A stretch of 64,000 nt of DNA, taken from Patulibacter brassicae. GTDB lineage: Bacteria; Actinomycetota; Thermoleophilia; Solirubrobacterales; Solirubrobacteraceae. Made by a program: the position numbers and the translations under genes. How positions within the stretch are numbered: position 1 is the stretch's first letter; every line of letters starts with the position of its first letter. The DNA lies in the NCBI RefSeq assembly GCF_033949425.1, contig NZ_JAXAVX010000001.1, positions 62,001-126,000 on the forward strand, read 5' to 3'. The notes beneath the pieces were generated by a model, which made no database searches, had not been told where the DNA came from, and worked only from the letters and a program-made list of their open reading frames with translations. Below are positions 56,360-64,000 of this stretch, one piece after another.

Positions 56360-56887
56360 GTGGCGGTCGTCCTCGAGCCGGCCGGGCCGTCCGACGCCGC
56401 GGCACTCGCCGAGATCCAGGTCGCGGCGTGGCTGCGCGCCTACCAGGACGTCCTGGACCCGCTCGAGCTCGCGGAGCGCACCGACGTCGAGGCGCGCCGG
56501 GAGGCGTGGGCGACGGCGCTGAGGACGCCGGCCACGGGCGAGGCGACGGTCGTCGCGCGTCTCGGACCGCGCGCCGTCGGGCTCTGCGTCGTGCGCGAGG
56601 CCGGGACCGAGCCGGACCTGCCCGGCGTCCCCGAGCTCCGGGCGCTCTACGTCCATCCCGTGGCCCAGGGCGCGGGCGTCGGCGGGGCGCTCCACGACGA
56701 CGCGCTGCGCCGGCTGGCAGGCGCCCGGGCCGTCGAGGCGACGCTGCGGGTCTTCTCCGCGAACTGGGCCGCCCGGCGCTTCTGGGCCGGACGCGGGTGG
56801 TCGCAGGACCAGGGCGCGCCGCCGCTCGAGACGGCGGGCGTGGCGACGGAGCGCTGGCGACGGCCGCTCGGCCCGGTGTCCGCCTGA
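56360..56887 (+). CDS. GNAT-family N-acetyltransferase
   Basis: 175 residues. GNAT fold with the acetyl-CoA loop LRALYVHPVAQGAGVGGALHDDAL (the R/Q-x-x-G-x-G/A pattern) near 90-115, and VFSANWAARRFWAGRGWSQD, the conserved motif B region that follows it. It probably acetylates a small amine or a protein N-terminus; the substrate is unknown. It begins 3 nt after dapB and is probably on the same transcript. Confidence 0.85.
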   Translation: MAVVLEPAGPSDAAALAEIQVAAWLRAYQDVLDPLELAERTDVEARREAWATALRTPATGEATVVARLGPRAVGLCVVREAGTEPDLPGVPELRALYVHPVAQGAGVGGALHDDALRRLAGARAVEATLRVFSANWAARRFWAGRGWSQDQGAPPLETAGVATERWRRPLGPVSA

Positions 56888-56919
56888 GCGGTCCGTGATG
56901 GCCCGCCCGCGCGGACCGC
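56888..56919. terminator. Hairpin between convergent GNAT and recD2 genes
   Basis: GCGGTCCG (56888-56895) pairs with CGGACCGC (56912-56919), starting right after the GNAT stop codon. Confidence 0.45.
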
Positions 56920-56956
56920 GCCGCGGCCGGTCGCCCGCGCCGCGCCCGGACCGCCG

Positions 56957-59143
56957 TCAGCCGGCGAGGGCCTCGCGGATCCGGTCGGGCAGCGCCGTGA
57001 AGCGCGTCGCGCCGTCCACCCGACGCAGCGCGCCGGCGATCGCCCCGCGGTCGCCGACGACGACGCAGGCCTTCTCGGCCCGCGTCACCGCCGTGTAGAG
57101 GAGGTTGCGCGTGAGCATGTGGCGGTGCTCGGCGAGCACCACCACGACGACCACGGGCACGCTGGACCCCTGCGCCTTGTGCACCGTGCAGGCGTACGCG
57201 AGGTCCCACGTGTCCATCCGCTGCGTCGGGAGGCGGATGGTGCGCCCGTCGTCCATCGCGACCGTCGCCTCGCCGGCGTCGCCGTCGACGCGCACGAGCA
57301 TCCCGAGCTCGCCGTTCATGACCTCGGCGTCGTGGTCGTTGCGCGTCTGCATGACGCGGTCGCCCTCGCGCAGGCCGTGCAGCGGGCCGCCGATCGCCGG
57401 CCCGTCGCCGGGGTTCAGCTCGTCGCGCAGCATCCGGTTCAGGGCCTCGACGCCCGCCGTGCCGCGGCGCTGCGGCGCGAGCACCTGCACGCCGCCGACG
57501 GCCGGCACGTCGTAGTGGCCCGGCAGGCGCGTGGTCACGAGCGTGCGGACCTCCTCGACCGCCGTCTCCGCATGGGGACGGTCGATGAGGAAGAAGTCGC
57601 GGATCGTGTCCTCCGGCAGGCCGGCGGTGCCGGTCGGCGGCAGCTCGCCGCGGTTGATCGCGTGGGCGGCGCGGACGATGAGCGAGCGCTCGGCCTGGCG
57701 GAAGATCCGGGTCAGCCGGACCGCCGGCACCTCGCCGGAGTCCAGGAGGTCCTGCAGCACCCGCCCCGGGCCGACCGGGGCGAGCTGGTCGACGTCGCCG
57801 ACGAGGAGGACGTGGCTGCCCGGGCCGACCGCGCGCAGCAGCGCGACCGCCAGATCGAGCGACAGCATCGAGGCCTCGTCGACGACGAGCATCACGCCGT
57901 CGGCGATGGGCGCGTCCTCGTCGTGGGCGAAGCCCTCGCCGGGGACGTAGCCGAGCAGGCGGTGGATCGTCGTGGCCTCGGCGCCGGTCGTCTCGGCCAG
58001 GCGGCGGGCGGCCTTGCCGGTCGGGGCGCAGAGCACGGTGCGCCGCTTCGCGGCCCGCAGGGAGGCCACGAGCGCCCGCATCGTCTGCGTCTTGCCGGTG
58101 CCGGGCCCGCCGGTGAGGATCGAGAGGCGGTGCGCGACGGCGCTGCGCACGGCCGCCCACTGCTCGTCGCTCGGCGCGGGGTCGAGGTCGGCCGGCGCGT
58201 CGTCGGGCAGCTCGACGTCCAGCGACGGCGCGTCGGTGGCGAGCCCGGCGACGAGCGTCGCCAGGAGCGCCTCGTCCTCGTCGAGCTCGAGCGTCGCGAT
58301 CCGCTCGTCGCGCTCGACGACGGCGCCCCGCTCGACGAGCCGCTCGACTGTCGCCGCGACGGCCTGCGGCACCCCGTCGCGCCCGAGCAGCCGGACGGTC
58401 CGCCGGACGAGCTCGGGGCGGGGGAGGTGGCAGTGGCCGTCCTCCTCGGCGAGGCGCAGCGCGTGGAGCGTCGCGGCCTGCCGGCGCGGCTCGCCGTCGG
58501 ACGGCTCGCCCAGCGCCAGGGCGATCGCGTCGGCGGTGGGGAACCCGATGCCGCTGCGCTCGGTGAGCCGGTACGGCGCCGCCTGCAGCGCCGCGACGTC
58601 GGGCTCCTCGCCGAGCGCGCGGATCACCCGTCCCACGGTCGCCGCGTCGACGCCGTGCCGCTCCAGCAGCAGCCGCACCGCGCGCGGTCCCGCCTCGCTG
58701 CGCCAGTGCTCGACGGCCTCGGTGAGCTTCTCGCCCTGCAGGCCGCGGACGCGACGCAGGACGTCGCGCGGATCGGCGTCCAGGCGCGCCAGCAGGTCGT
58801 CGCCGAAGCGCTCCAGCAGCGACTCCGCCGACGCCGGGCCGACCCCGGGGATCCGCTGCAGCGTGCGCAGCAGCGCCTCGTCGTCCGGGTCGAGGCTCTC
58901 GAGGGCGCGGACGCGGAAGCGGACGCCGTGCTTCGGGTGCTGCTGGTGCTCGCCGGTCGCGCGGACGCGGTCGCCGGGCTCGAGATGGCCGATCGGCCCG
59001 ACGAGGACCTCGTGGGTCCCCGCGGCCGCGTCCGGGCCCTCCCCGGCGACCGAGAGCGCGTCCACGACGGCGAAGGCCCCGTCGTCGCTCACGAAGCGGA
59101 CGCCGGCGACCTCCACCTCGAGCGTCTCGTTCGCCGCAGCCAC
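56957..59143 (-). CDS. recD2: ATP-dependent 5'-3' DNA helicase RecD2
   Basis: 728 residues. An N-terminal OB-like domain, helix-hairpin-helix IPGVGPASAESLLERFG near 95-112, then the SF1B helicase: Walker A SILTGGPGTGKTQTMRAL, Walker B MLVVDEASMLSLDLA, VLLVGDVDQLAPVGPGRVL, LTRIFRQAERS, and the C-terminal CTVHKAQGSSVPVVVVV and YTAVTRAEK motifs. RecD2 is the stand-alone relative of RecD, without RecBC, and acts in genome stability. The GTG at 59143 lies 7 nt after minus-strand TACCCT. It is divergent from dapA. Confidence 0.94.
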   Translation of the reverse strand: MAAANETLEVEVAGVRFVSDDGAFAVVDALSVAGEGPDAAAGTHEVLVGPIGHLEPGDRVRATGEHQQHPKHGVRFRVRALESLDPDDEALLRTLQRIPGVGPASAESLLERFGDDLLARLDADPRDVLRRVRGLQGEKLTEAVEHWRSEAGPRAVRLLLERHGVDAATVGRVIRALGEEPDVAALQAAPYRLTERSGIGFPTADAIALALGEPSDGEPRRQAATLHALRLAEEDGHCHLPRPELVRRTVRLLGRDGVPQAVAATVERLVERGAVVERDERIATLELDEDEALLATLVAGLATDAPSLDVELPDDAPADLDPAPSDEQWAAVRSAVAHRLSILTGGPGTGKTQTMRALVASLRAAKRRTVLCAPTGKAARRLAETTGAEATTIHRLLGYVPGEGFAHDEDAPIADGVMLVVDEASMLSLDLAVALLRAVGPGSHVLLVGDVDQLAPVGPGRVLQDLLDSGEVPAVRLTRIFRQAERSLIVRAAHAINRGELPPTGTAGLPEDTIRDFFLIDRPHAETAVEEVRTLVTTRLPGHYDVPAVGGVQVLAPQRRGTAGVEALNRMLRDELNPGDGPAIGGPLHGLREGDRVMQTRNDHDAEVMNGELGMLVRVDGDAGEATVAMDDGRTIRLPTQRMDTWDLAYACTVHKAQGSSVPVVVVVVLAEHRHMLTRNLLYTAVTRAEKACVVVGDRGAIAGALRRVDGATRFTALPDRIREALAG

Positions 59144-59150
59144 CCGGCGC

Positions 59151-59156
59151 AGGGTA
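59151..59156 (-). promoter_or_regulatory. -10 box of recD2
   Basis: Minus-strand TACCCT, 7 nt from the GTG at 59143; leaderless pattern. Confidence 0.5.
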
Positions 59157-59248
59157 CGTCACCGCCCGGCGCGGGCCGCGCCGCGGCGCGTCCGCCGTCA
59201 CCGACCCGCAACGCCGGCCGACCGTCCGCTCTGGGAGGATGAACAGCC

Positions 59249-60100
59249 GTGTCCGGGCTCGGGACGATCATCACCGCCGTCGTCACGCCGTTCGACGCCC
59301 AGGGGCGCGTCGACGAGGCGTCCTTCGTCGACCTGCTGGCGCACCTCGCCGCCAGCGGCTCGGACGGCTTCGTCGTCGCCGGCACGACCGGCGAGGGCTC
59401 GACGCTCAGCGACGAGGAGCATCTCGCGCTCGTCGAGCTCGCGATCCGCGAGAAGCCGGCCGGCACGACGATCATCGCGAACGCCGGCTCCAACGACACG
59501 CGCCACTCGATCCACCTGACCGAGCGGGCGACGGAGCTCGGCGCGGACGCCACGCTGAACGTCGTCGGCTACTACAACCGCCCGAACCGGGCCGGGATCG
59601 TGGCCCACTACGAGGCGGTCTCGAGCGCGACGGACAAGCCGATCGTCCTCTACAACATCCCGAGCCGCACGACGCTCAACATCGATCCGGAGCTCCTCGC
59701 CGAGCTCGCGCAGATCCCGCACGTCGACGCCGTCAAGCAGGCCAACAGCGCCGAGCTGCAGCTCGTCGACGGGCTCGAGGTCTACGCCGGCAACGACGAC
59801 ATCCTCGCCCGGACGCTCGACCTCGGCGGCGCCGGCGGCATCCTCGTCGCCAGCCACCTCGTCGGTCCGCAGCTCGCGGAGATGGCGACCGCGACGCCGG
59901 AGCGCCGTGCCGAGATCGACGCGACGCTCCGCGACCTCTACGCGATCCTCGGCATCACGGTGAACCCGATCCCGATCAAGGCCGCCCTCGCGCTCGCGGG
60001 CCGGCCGGTCGGCGGCCTGCGGCTGCCGCTCGTCGAGGCCGACGAGGACCAGCGGTCGGAGATCGCGCGCGTGCTCGACGGCCTGGGGCTGCTGGCCTAG
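59249..60100 (+). CDS. dapA: 4-hydroxy-tetrahydrodipicolinate synthase
   Basis: 283 residues, a TIM barrel. ITAVVTPFDAQGRVDEASF, GTTGEGSTLSDEEH, the Tyr in PIVLYNIPSRTTLNI and the Schiff-base Lys near residue 163 in AVKQANSAELQL. It condenses pyruvate with aspartate semialdehyde. A GAGGAT box (59235-59240, one mismatch from TANNNT) lies 8 nt before the GTG. dapA directly precedes rnj, as in many Gram-positives. Confidence 0.94.
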   Translation: MSGLGTIITAVVTPFDAQGRVDEASFVDLLAHLAASGSDGFVVAGTTGEGSTLSDEEHLALVELAIREKPAGTTIIANAGSNDTRHSIHLTERATELGADATLNVVGYYNRPNRAGIVAHYEAVSSATDKPIVLYNIPSRTTLNIDPELLAELAQIPHVDAVKQANSAELQLVDGLEVYAGNDDILARTLDLGGAGGILVASHLVGPQLAEMATATPERRAEIDATLRDLYAILGITVNPIPIKAALALAGRPVGGLRLPLVEADEDQRSEIARVLDGLGLLA

Positions 60101-60399
60101 CCCGTTCGATGCCGGATCGCCGCATCAGCACCCGCACCACGACCGTCGCGCACCGTCGCGCGACCACGGCGGCCCCGCGGACGGCGCGCGCATCGCGCGT
60201 CGATGGTCGCCGGCCGCGCGCGGTCGTCACCGGGACGCCACCCGCGCGCGTGCCCGATCGCCGACGCTTATCCGCGAGCCCGCGGACCGACGCACCACGA
60301 CGGCGCCCGACAGGGGCGGCCGGAGGGGTCGCGTTCCGGCGCGGGTCGCACCACCCCGTGCGCGACCGTCGGTCGCGCCGACCGACAGGACCCCATCGC
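60101..60399 (+). other. Long structured leader between dapA and rnj
   Basis: 299 bp without a convincing gene. It is rich in short palindromes, including a perfect 8-bp hairpin GCGCGACC (60360-60367) with GGTCGCGC (60371-60378) that ends 6 nt before the ribosome site ACAGGA (60385-60390). I see no TANNNT box at standard spacing, only TTATCC near 60269. It is probably the 5' leader of rnj, with read-through from dapA possible. Confidence 0.5.
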
Positions 60400-62073
60400 A
60401 TGACCAACTCCGCCACGCTGCGCGTGCTGCCCCTCGGCGGCCTGGGCGAGATCGGCAAGAACATGACGGCCGTCGAGTACGACGGCAAGATCGTCGTGAT
60501 CGACGCCGGCGTCCGGTTCCCGACCGCCGAGCAGGTCGGCATCGACCTCGTGCTGCCCGACTTCAGCGTGCTGAAGGACCGCGCCGACGACATCGAGGCG
60601 ATCGTCATCACGCACGGCCACGAGGACCACCTCGGCGGCCTCCCCTACGTCATCAAGCAGCTCGGCGGCGCCCGCAAGGCCCCGAAGATCTACGGCCTGC
60701 CGCTGACGATGGCGATGGGTCGCAGCAAGCTCGACGAGCACCGCCTGCGCGAGGCCGAGCTCACCGACGTCAAGCCCGGCCAGACGGTGAAGACCGGGCT
60801 CTTCGAGCTCGAGTTCATCCACGCCACGCACTCGATCCCGGACGCCTGCAACGTCGCGGTGAAGACCCCGCTGGGCACGCTGCTCTTCACCGGCGACTAC
60901 AAGTTCGACCAGACGCCGGTCGACGGCGGACCCGCCGACTTCCTGCGCCTCGCCCGCTTCGGCGAGGAGGGGCTGCTCATGCTCCTCGGCGACTCGACGA
61001 ACGTCGACCGTCCCGGCTGGTCGCCGAGCGAGGCGCTCGTCGGCCCCGAGCTCCTGCGCGTCTTCGGCGGGCTGCGCGGCCGGATCATCGTCACGTCGTT
61101 CGCGTCGAACCTCCACCGTGTCCAGCAGGTCATCGACGCGGCGATCGAGCTCAACCGCAAGGTCTGCCTGCTCGGGCGCTCGATGCGCAAGAACGTGAAC
61201 ATCGCGAAGTCGCTGGGGCACCTCGACGTCCCCGACGGGCTGATCGTGCAGCCGCGCGAGCTCGAGCACCTGCCCGACCACCGCGTCATCGTCATGTCGA
61301 CCGGGTCCCAGGGCGAGCCGCTGTCGGCGCTGCGGCGGATGGCGTTCCGCGATCACCCGCAGGTCCGGATCCGCCCGGGCGACACGGTGGTCTTCTCGGC
61401 GACGCCGATCCCGGGCAACGAGCGCGCCGTCAACGAGACGATCGACAAGCTGTACCAGGCGGGCGCCGAGGTGGTGACCCACAAGGACGCGCCGATCCAC
61501 GCCTCCGGCCACGGCTACCAGGAGGAGATGAAGCTCATGCTGAACCTCACCCGGCCGAAGTACGTCGTGCCGCTGCACGGCGACTTCCACCGCCTGGAGC
61601 TCCACAAGCGCCTGGCGGTGAAGCTCGGGATCCCCGCCGACAACGTCTTCTGCGCGGAGAACGGCCTGCCGATCGAGGTCGACGCGAAGGGCGCCCGCTT
61701 CGGCAAGCCCGTCCCGTCCGGCGTCATGTACGTCGACGGCACCGACATCGGCGCGACGGCCGACGCCGCGCTGCGCGACCGCCGCTCGCTGTCGGCCGAC
61801 GGCCTGTTCGTCGTCGTCGCGACGATCGGCGACGACGACGGCAAGTCCGTCGCGGAGCCGGAGCTGCTCTTCCGCGGCGTCCCGTTCGAGCACGACGAGG
61901 CGTTCCTGAAGGCCGTCCGCGACCAGGTCGACGCCTCGGTCGAGCGCGCCGCCGCCGACGAGATCCACGACCTCGACGAGATCCAGCGGATCCTCCACGA
62001 CGACATCGCCCAGCTGACCTGGGAGAAGCTGAAGCGCCGGCCCGTCGTGCTGCCGGTCGTCGTCGCCGTCTGA
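60400..62073 (+). CDS. rnj: Ribonuclease J
   Basis: 557 residues. Metallo-beta-lactamase core with VLPLGGLGEIGKNMTAVEY, ITHGHEDHLGGLPYV (metal motif near residue 70), THSIPDACNVAV and FTGDYKFDQTPVDG. The beta-CASP domain has LGRSMRKNVNIAKSLG, VIVMSTGSQGEPLSAL and ASGHGYQEEM, followed by the C-terminal domain. RNase J is an endo- and 5'-3' exonuclease central to RNA turnover in bacteria without RNase E dominance. The ATG has ACAGGA 9 nt upstream. All metal ligands appear present. Confidence 0.96.
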   Translation: MTNSATLRVLPLGGLGEIGKNMTAVEYDGKIVVIDAGVRFPTAEQVGIDLVLPDFSVLKDRADDIEAIVITHGHEDHLGGLPYVIKQLGGARKAPKIYGLPLTMAMGRSKLDEHRLREAELTDVKPGQTVKTGLFELEFIHATHSIPDACNVAVKTPLGTLLFTGDYKFDQTPVDGGPADFLRLARFGEEGLLMLLGDSTNVDRPGWSPSEALVGPELLRVFGGLRGRIIVTSFASNLHRVQQVIDAAIELNRKVCLLGRSMRKNVNIAKSLGHLDVPDGLIVQPRELEHLPDHRVIVMSTGSQGEPLSALRRMAFRDHPQVRIRPGDTVVFSATPIPGNERAVNETIDKLYQAGAEVVTHKDAPIHASGHGYQEEMKLMLNLTRPKYVVPLHGDFHRLELHKRLAVKLGIPADNVFCAENGLPIEVDAKGARFGKPVPSGVMYVDGTDIGATADAALRDRRSLSADGLFVVVATIGDDDGKSVAEPELLFRGVPFEHDEAFLKAVRDQVDASVERAAADEIHDLDEIQRILHDDIAQLTWEKLKRRPVVLPVVVAV

Positions 62074-62087
62074 GCGAGCGCGCCGGG

Positions 62088-63923
62088 TCAGGCGCCCGGC
62101 GCCGGCGGCCGGCCGTCCGGCGGCGAGGCGGGAGGATCATCGCCCGCGTTCGGCGGCGCGTCGGACGCCGTCGCGTCGTCCCCGCCGCCGTCGGGGCCGT
62201 CGAGCTCCCGCGCCGGCCCGCCGCCGTCCTCGGACGCGGGGGGCTCGCCGGCGTCGGAGGCCGGGGGCCCGTCGTCCGGCGCCGCGCCGCCGAGGCGCTC
62301 CTCGGGATCCCGGGCGCCACGGCGCGTCACGCCCGACGAGCGCAGGCGGCGACGGATGCCCTCCGCGGCGCGGCGCGGCGTCCGCAGGAGCCGCCCGTCG
62401 CCGCCCTCCTCGGCCGCGTCGCCCGCCGCGGACTGCTCCTCCGGCTCGTCGGGATCCGGCGCGTCGCCGCGGACGGCGAGGGTCACCACGAACCGCGCGC
62501 CGCGGCCGTCCTCGTGGGTCGGCTCGACGTGGACGTCCCCGCCGTGCCGCTGGGCCGCCGCGCGGACGATCGCCAGCCCGATGCCGGTCGAGCCGGCGCC
62601 CTCGCCGCCGCGGCGGACGAACCGCTCGAAGATCCGCTCGCGCAGCTCGTCGGGGATGCCCGGTCCGTCGTCCTCGACGATGAGGCGCGCCCGCGTCCCC
62701 GCGCGACGCAGGACGATCCGGATCTCCGTTCCGTCTGGCGTGTGGCGCAGGGCGTTGGAGAGGAGGTTGGCGACGAGCCGCACGAGCTCGTCGCGCACGC
62801 CGTCGAGCGTCACCGGCTCGAGGTCGAGCTCGACCTCGTGCCCGCCGAGCTGCGGCTCGAGCTCGTCGACGGCCTCGAGGATCGCGCGATCGAGGTCGAC
62901 GGCGTCGCGGGCGGCCTCGCGGCGCGCGTCCATCCGGGCGAGCAGCAGCAGGTCGGCGACGAGCCGCCGCATCCGGCGCGCCGAGCGCAGGGCGGACTCC
63001 GCGGCCTCGCGGTCCTCGCCCTCGGTCGAGAGCGCGAGCAGCTCGAGGTTCGCCTGGACGGCGGTCAGCGGCGTGCGCAGCTCGTGCGACGCGTCGGCGA
63101 CGAACTCGCGCTGCCGCTGCAGCGACTCGTCGATCCGCGCCTGCGAGGCCGCGAGCTCGTCGAGCATGTCCTGGAGCGTTACGGCGAGCTCGGAGATCTC
63201 GTCGCGCACGACCGGGACCGGCATCCGGGCCTCGAGGTCGCGCGTGCGAGCGATGTGGCGGGCCGCGCCCGTCATCCGCCGGACGGGACGCATCGCGCGC
63301 TGACCGACGGCGAGGCCGGCGAGCAGCGCCAGCAGGGTGCCGCCGATGACCCCGAACGTGAGCGCCGTCTCGACCCGCCGCTCGGTGCTCGCGACGGTGT
63401 CGTAGCTCCGTCCCACCTGGATGACGAGGGGGATGCTCGACGTGATGCCGACGAGCGACTGCAGCGGCCGGCCGTCGGCGTCGGTGATCGCCTGGTTGAT
63501 CTGCCGGGTCTCGACCCGGAACGAGGCCACCGCTCGGTCCTGCCGTCGGGGCGGCCCAAGATCGATGCGCGGATTCGAGCTCGCCAGCCGCTCGAGCCGT
63601 CCCGACACCCGCCCCCAGACGGCCACGACCGTGCCGCGCTCGCCGCGCAGGTCGCGCAGGTTCGTGTAGACCCGATAGCGCAGGATGCCGTCCGAGCCCT
63701 GCTCGAACCCGACGCGCAGCTGGTCGCGGATCGCGTCGAAGCGCGCCGCGGTCTGCGTGGAGAAGTCGCCCCGGACCCGCTGGATCGTGTAGATCCCGCT
63801 GACGAGCGCGAACAGCAGCAGGATCAGGCCGGTCAGGCCGGCGGTCGCGACCGCGAGCCGCCACCGGATCGGCAGGCGGTCCAGCCACCGCAGCCAGCGG
63901 ACGCGCTCGCCGGACGACGTCAC
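62088..63923 (-). CDS. Sensor histidine kinase with long disordered C-terminal tail
   Basis: 611 residues. Two membrane helices (about 23-47 and 185-207) bracket an outer sensor domain. HAMP segment RAMRPVRRMTGAARHIA follows, then HisKA with FVADASHELRTPLTAVQANLE (His near 282), N box VANLLSNALRHTP, DDGPGIP and GSTGIGLAIV. After the ATPase domain at about residue 480 come 130 residues of acidic, Pro/Gly/Asp-rich sequence with a basic piece (GIRRRLRSSGVTRRGA), not seen in typical EnvZ/CpxA-type kinases. It begins 7 nt after the response regulator stop, so both are one operon. Confidence 0.9.
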   Translation of the reverse strand: MTSSGERVRWLRWLDRLPIRWRLAVATAGLTGLILLLFALVSGIYTIQRVRGDFSTQTAARFDAIRDQLRVGFEQGSDGILRYRVYTNLRDLRGERGTVVAVWGRVSGRLERLASSNPRIDLGPPRRQDRAVASFRVETRQINQAITDADGRPLQSLVGITSSIPLVIQVGRSYDTVASTERRVETALTFGVIGGTLLALLAGLAVGQRAMRPVRRMTGAARHIARTRDLEARMPVPVVRDEISELAVTLQDMLDELAASQARIDESLQRQREFVADASHELRTPLTAVQANLELLALSTEGEDREAAESALRSARRMRRLVADLLLLARMDARREAARDAVDLDRAILEAVDELEPQLGGHEVELDLEPVTLDGVRDELVRLVANLLSNALRHTPDGTEIRIVLRRAGTRARLIVEDDGPGIPDELRERIFERFVRRGGEGAGSTGIGLAIVRAAAQRHGGDVHVEPTHEDGRGARFVVTLAVRGDAPDPDEPEEQSAAGDAAEEGGDGRLLRTPRRAAEGIRRRLRSSGVTRRGARDPEERLGGAAPDDGPPASDAGEPPASEDGGGPARELDGPDGGGDDATASDAPPNAGDDPPASPPDGRPPAPGA

Positions 63924-63930
63924 GGGCGCG

Positions 63931-64000
63931 TCAGCGAGCCGCGCGCAGCACGTAGCCGGCGCCGCGGATGGTGTGCACGAGCCGCTCCTCGCCGCCGGAC
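63931..64000 (-). CDS. OmpR-family response regulator, C-terminal end (cut by window end)
   Basis: Only the last 22 codons are visible, reading SGGEERLVHTIRGAGYVLRA and ending AAR-stop. The V-H-T-(I/V)-R-G-x-G-Y-V-L-R string is the conserved wing of the OmpR/PhoB winged-helix domain. Transcribed with the downstream kinase gene; the receiver domain lies outside the window. Confidence 0.9.
   Translation of the reverse strand, partial: SGGEERLVHTIRGAGYVLRAAR

Overview
The window is 64 kb of very GC-rich (about 73% by eye), densely packed bacterial chromosome. Core genes look actinobacterial: an mIHF-type nucleoid protein beside gmk, rpoZ and coaBC, a CysO-type sulfur carrier, ylxR between nusA and infB, and RNase J after dapA. 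Alanine/arginine-rich secreted proteins with short C-terminal beta domains, and fused SecDF, suggest an actinomycete outside the classical Streptomyces/Mycobacterium group. Thermoleophilia (Solirubrobacterales-like) is my best guess; this is inference from gene content, not from a marker tree. I see no transposase, integrase, phage module or CRISPR array.

Layout. 1-10.3 kb: ruvC (cut by the window edge), ruvA, ruvB, secDF, a small membrane protein, recJ and the (p)ppGpp synthetase/hydrolase. 10.4-18.7 kb: a looser stretch with a lipid kinase, four SAM-dependent methyltransferases, a family 2 glycosyltransferase, a secreted alpha/beta hydrolase, a 94-96 bp tandem repeat and a CorA transporter. 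18.8-21.8 kb: a SAM-I riboswitch followed by a threonine-synthase-like enzyme, a CysO-like sulfur carrier, a fifth methyltransferase and an S4 protein. 21.7-25.9 kb: a histidine-kinase-like protein that lacks the phosphoacceptor His, two lineage-type proteins, tRNA-Arg(CCG) and RNase Z. 25.9-34.5 kb: the pyrimidine operon pyrR-pyrB-pyrC-carA-carB with a PyrR-binding hairpin in its leader, and a convergent pyrD.

34.6-38.2 kb: mihF-gmk, rpoZ, coaBC, a TPR protein and a YbjN-like protein. 38.2-47.4 kb: the rimP-nusA-ylxR-infB-rbfA-nrnA-truB-ribF-rpsO translation/RNA cluster, preceded by a clear intrinsic terminator in the rimP leader. 47.5-53.3 kb: a peroxiredoxin, a CxxC thioredoxin-fold protein, a DUF2330-like membrane protein, pnp and an M16 protease. 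53.4-64 kb: a large GT-C-like membrane protein, dapB, a GNAT acetyltransferase, recD2, dapA, rnj, and a sensor kinase with the end of its response regulator.

Regulation visible in the sequence. At more than a dozen genes a TANNNT -10 hexamer lies only 6-9 nt before an ATG or GTG that has no Shine-Dalgarno sequence, so many transcripts are probably leaderless; I used this to choose starts. Long leaders occur where RNA control is expected: the SAM-I riboswitch, the PyrR hairpin, the rimP attenuator, the pnp leader and the rnj leader. The observation I rank highest is the SAM-riboswitch-controlled pair of a threonine-synthase-fold enzyme and a CysO-type carrier. It suggests homocysteine synthesis from O-phosphohomoserine with protein-bound sulfur.
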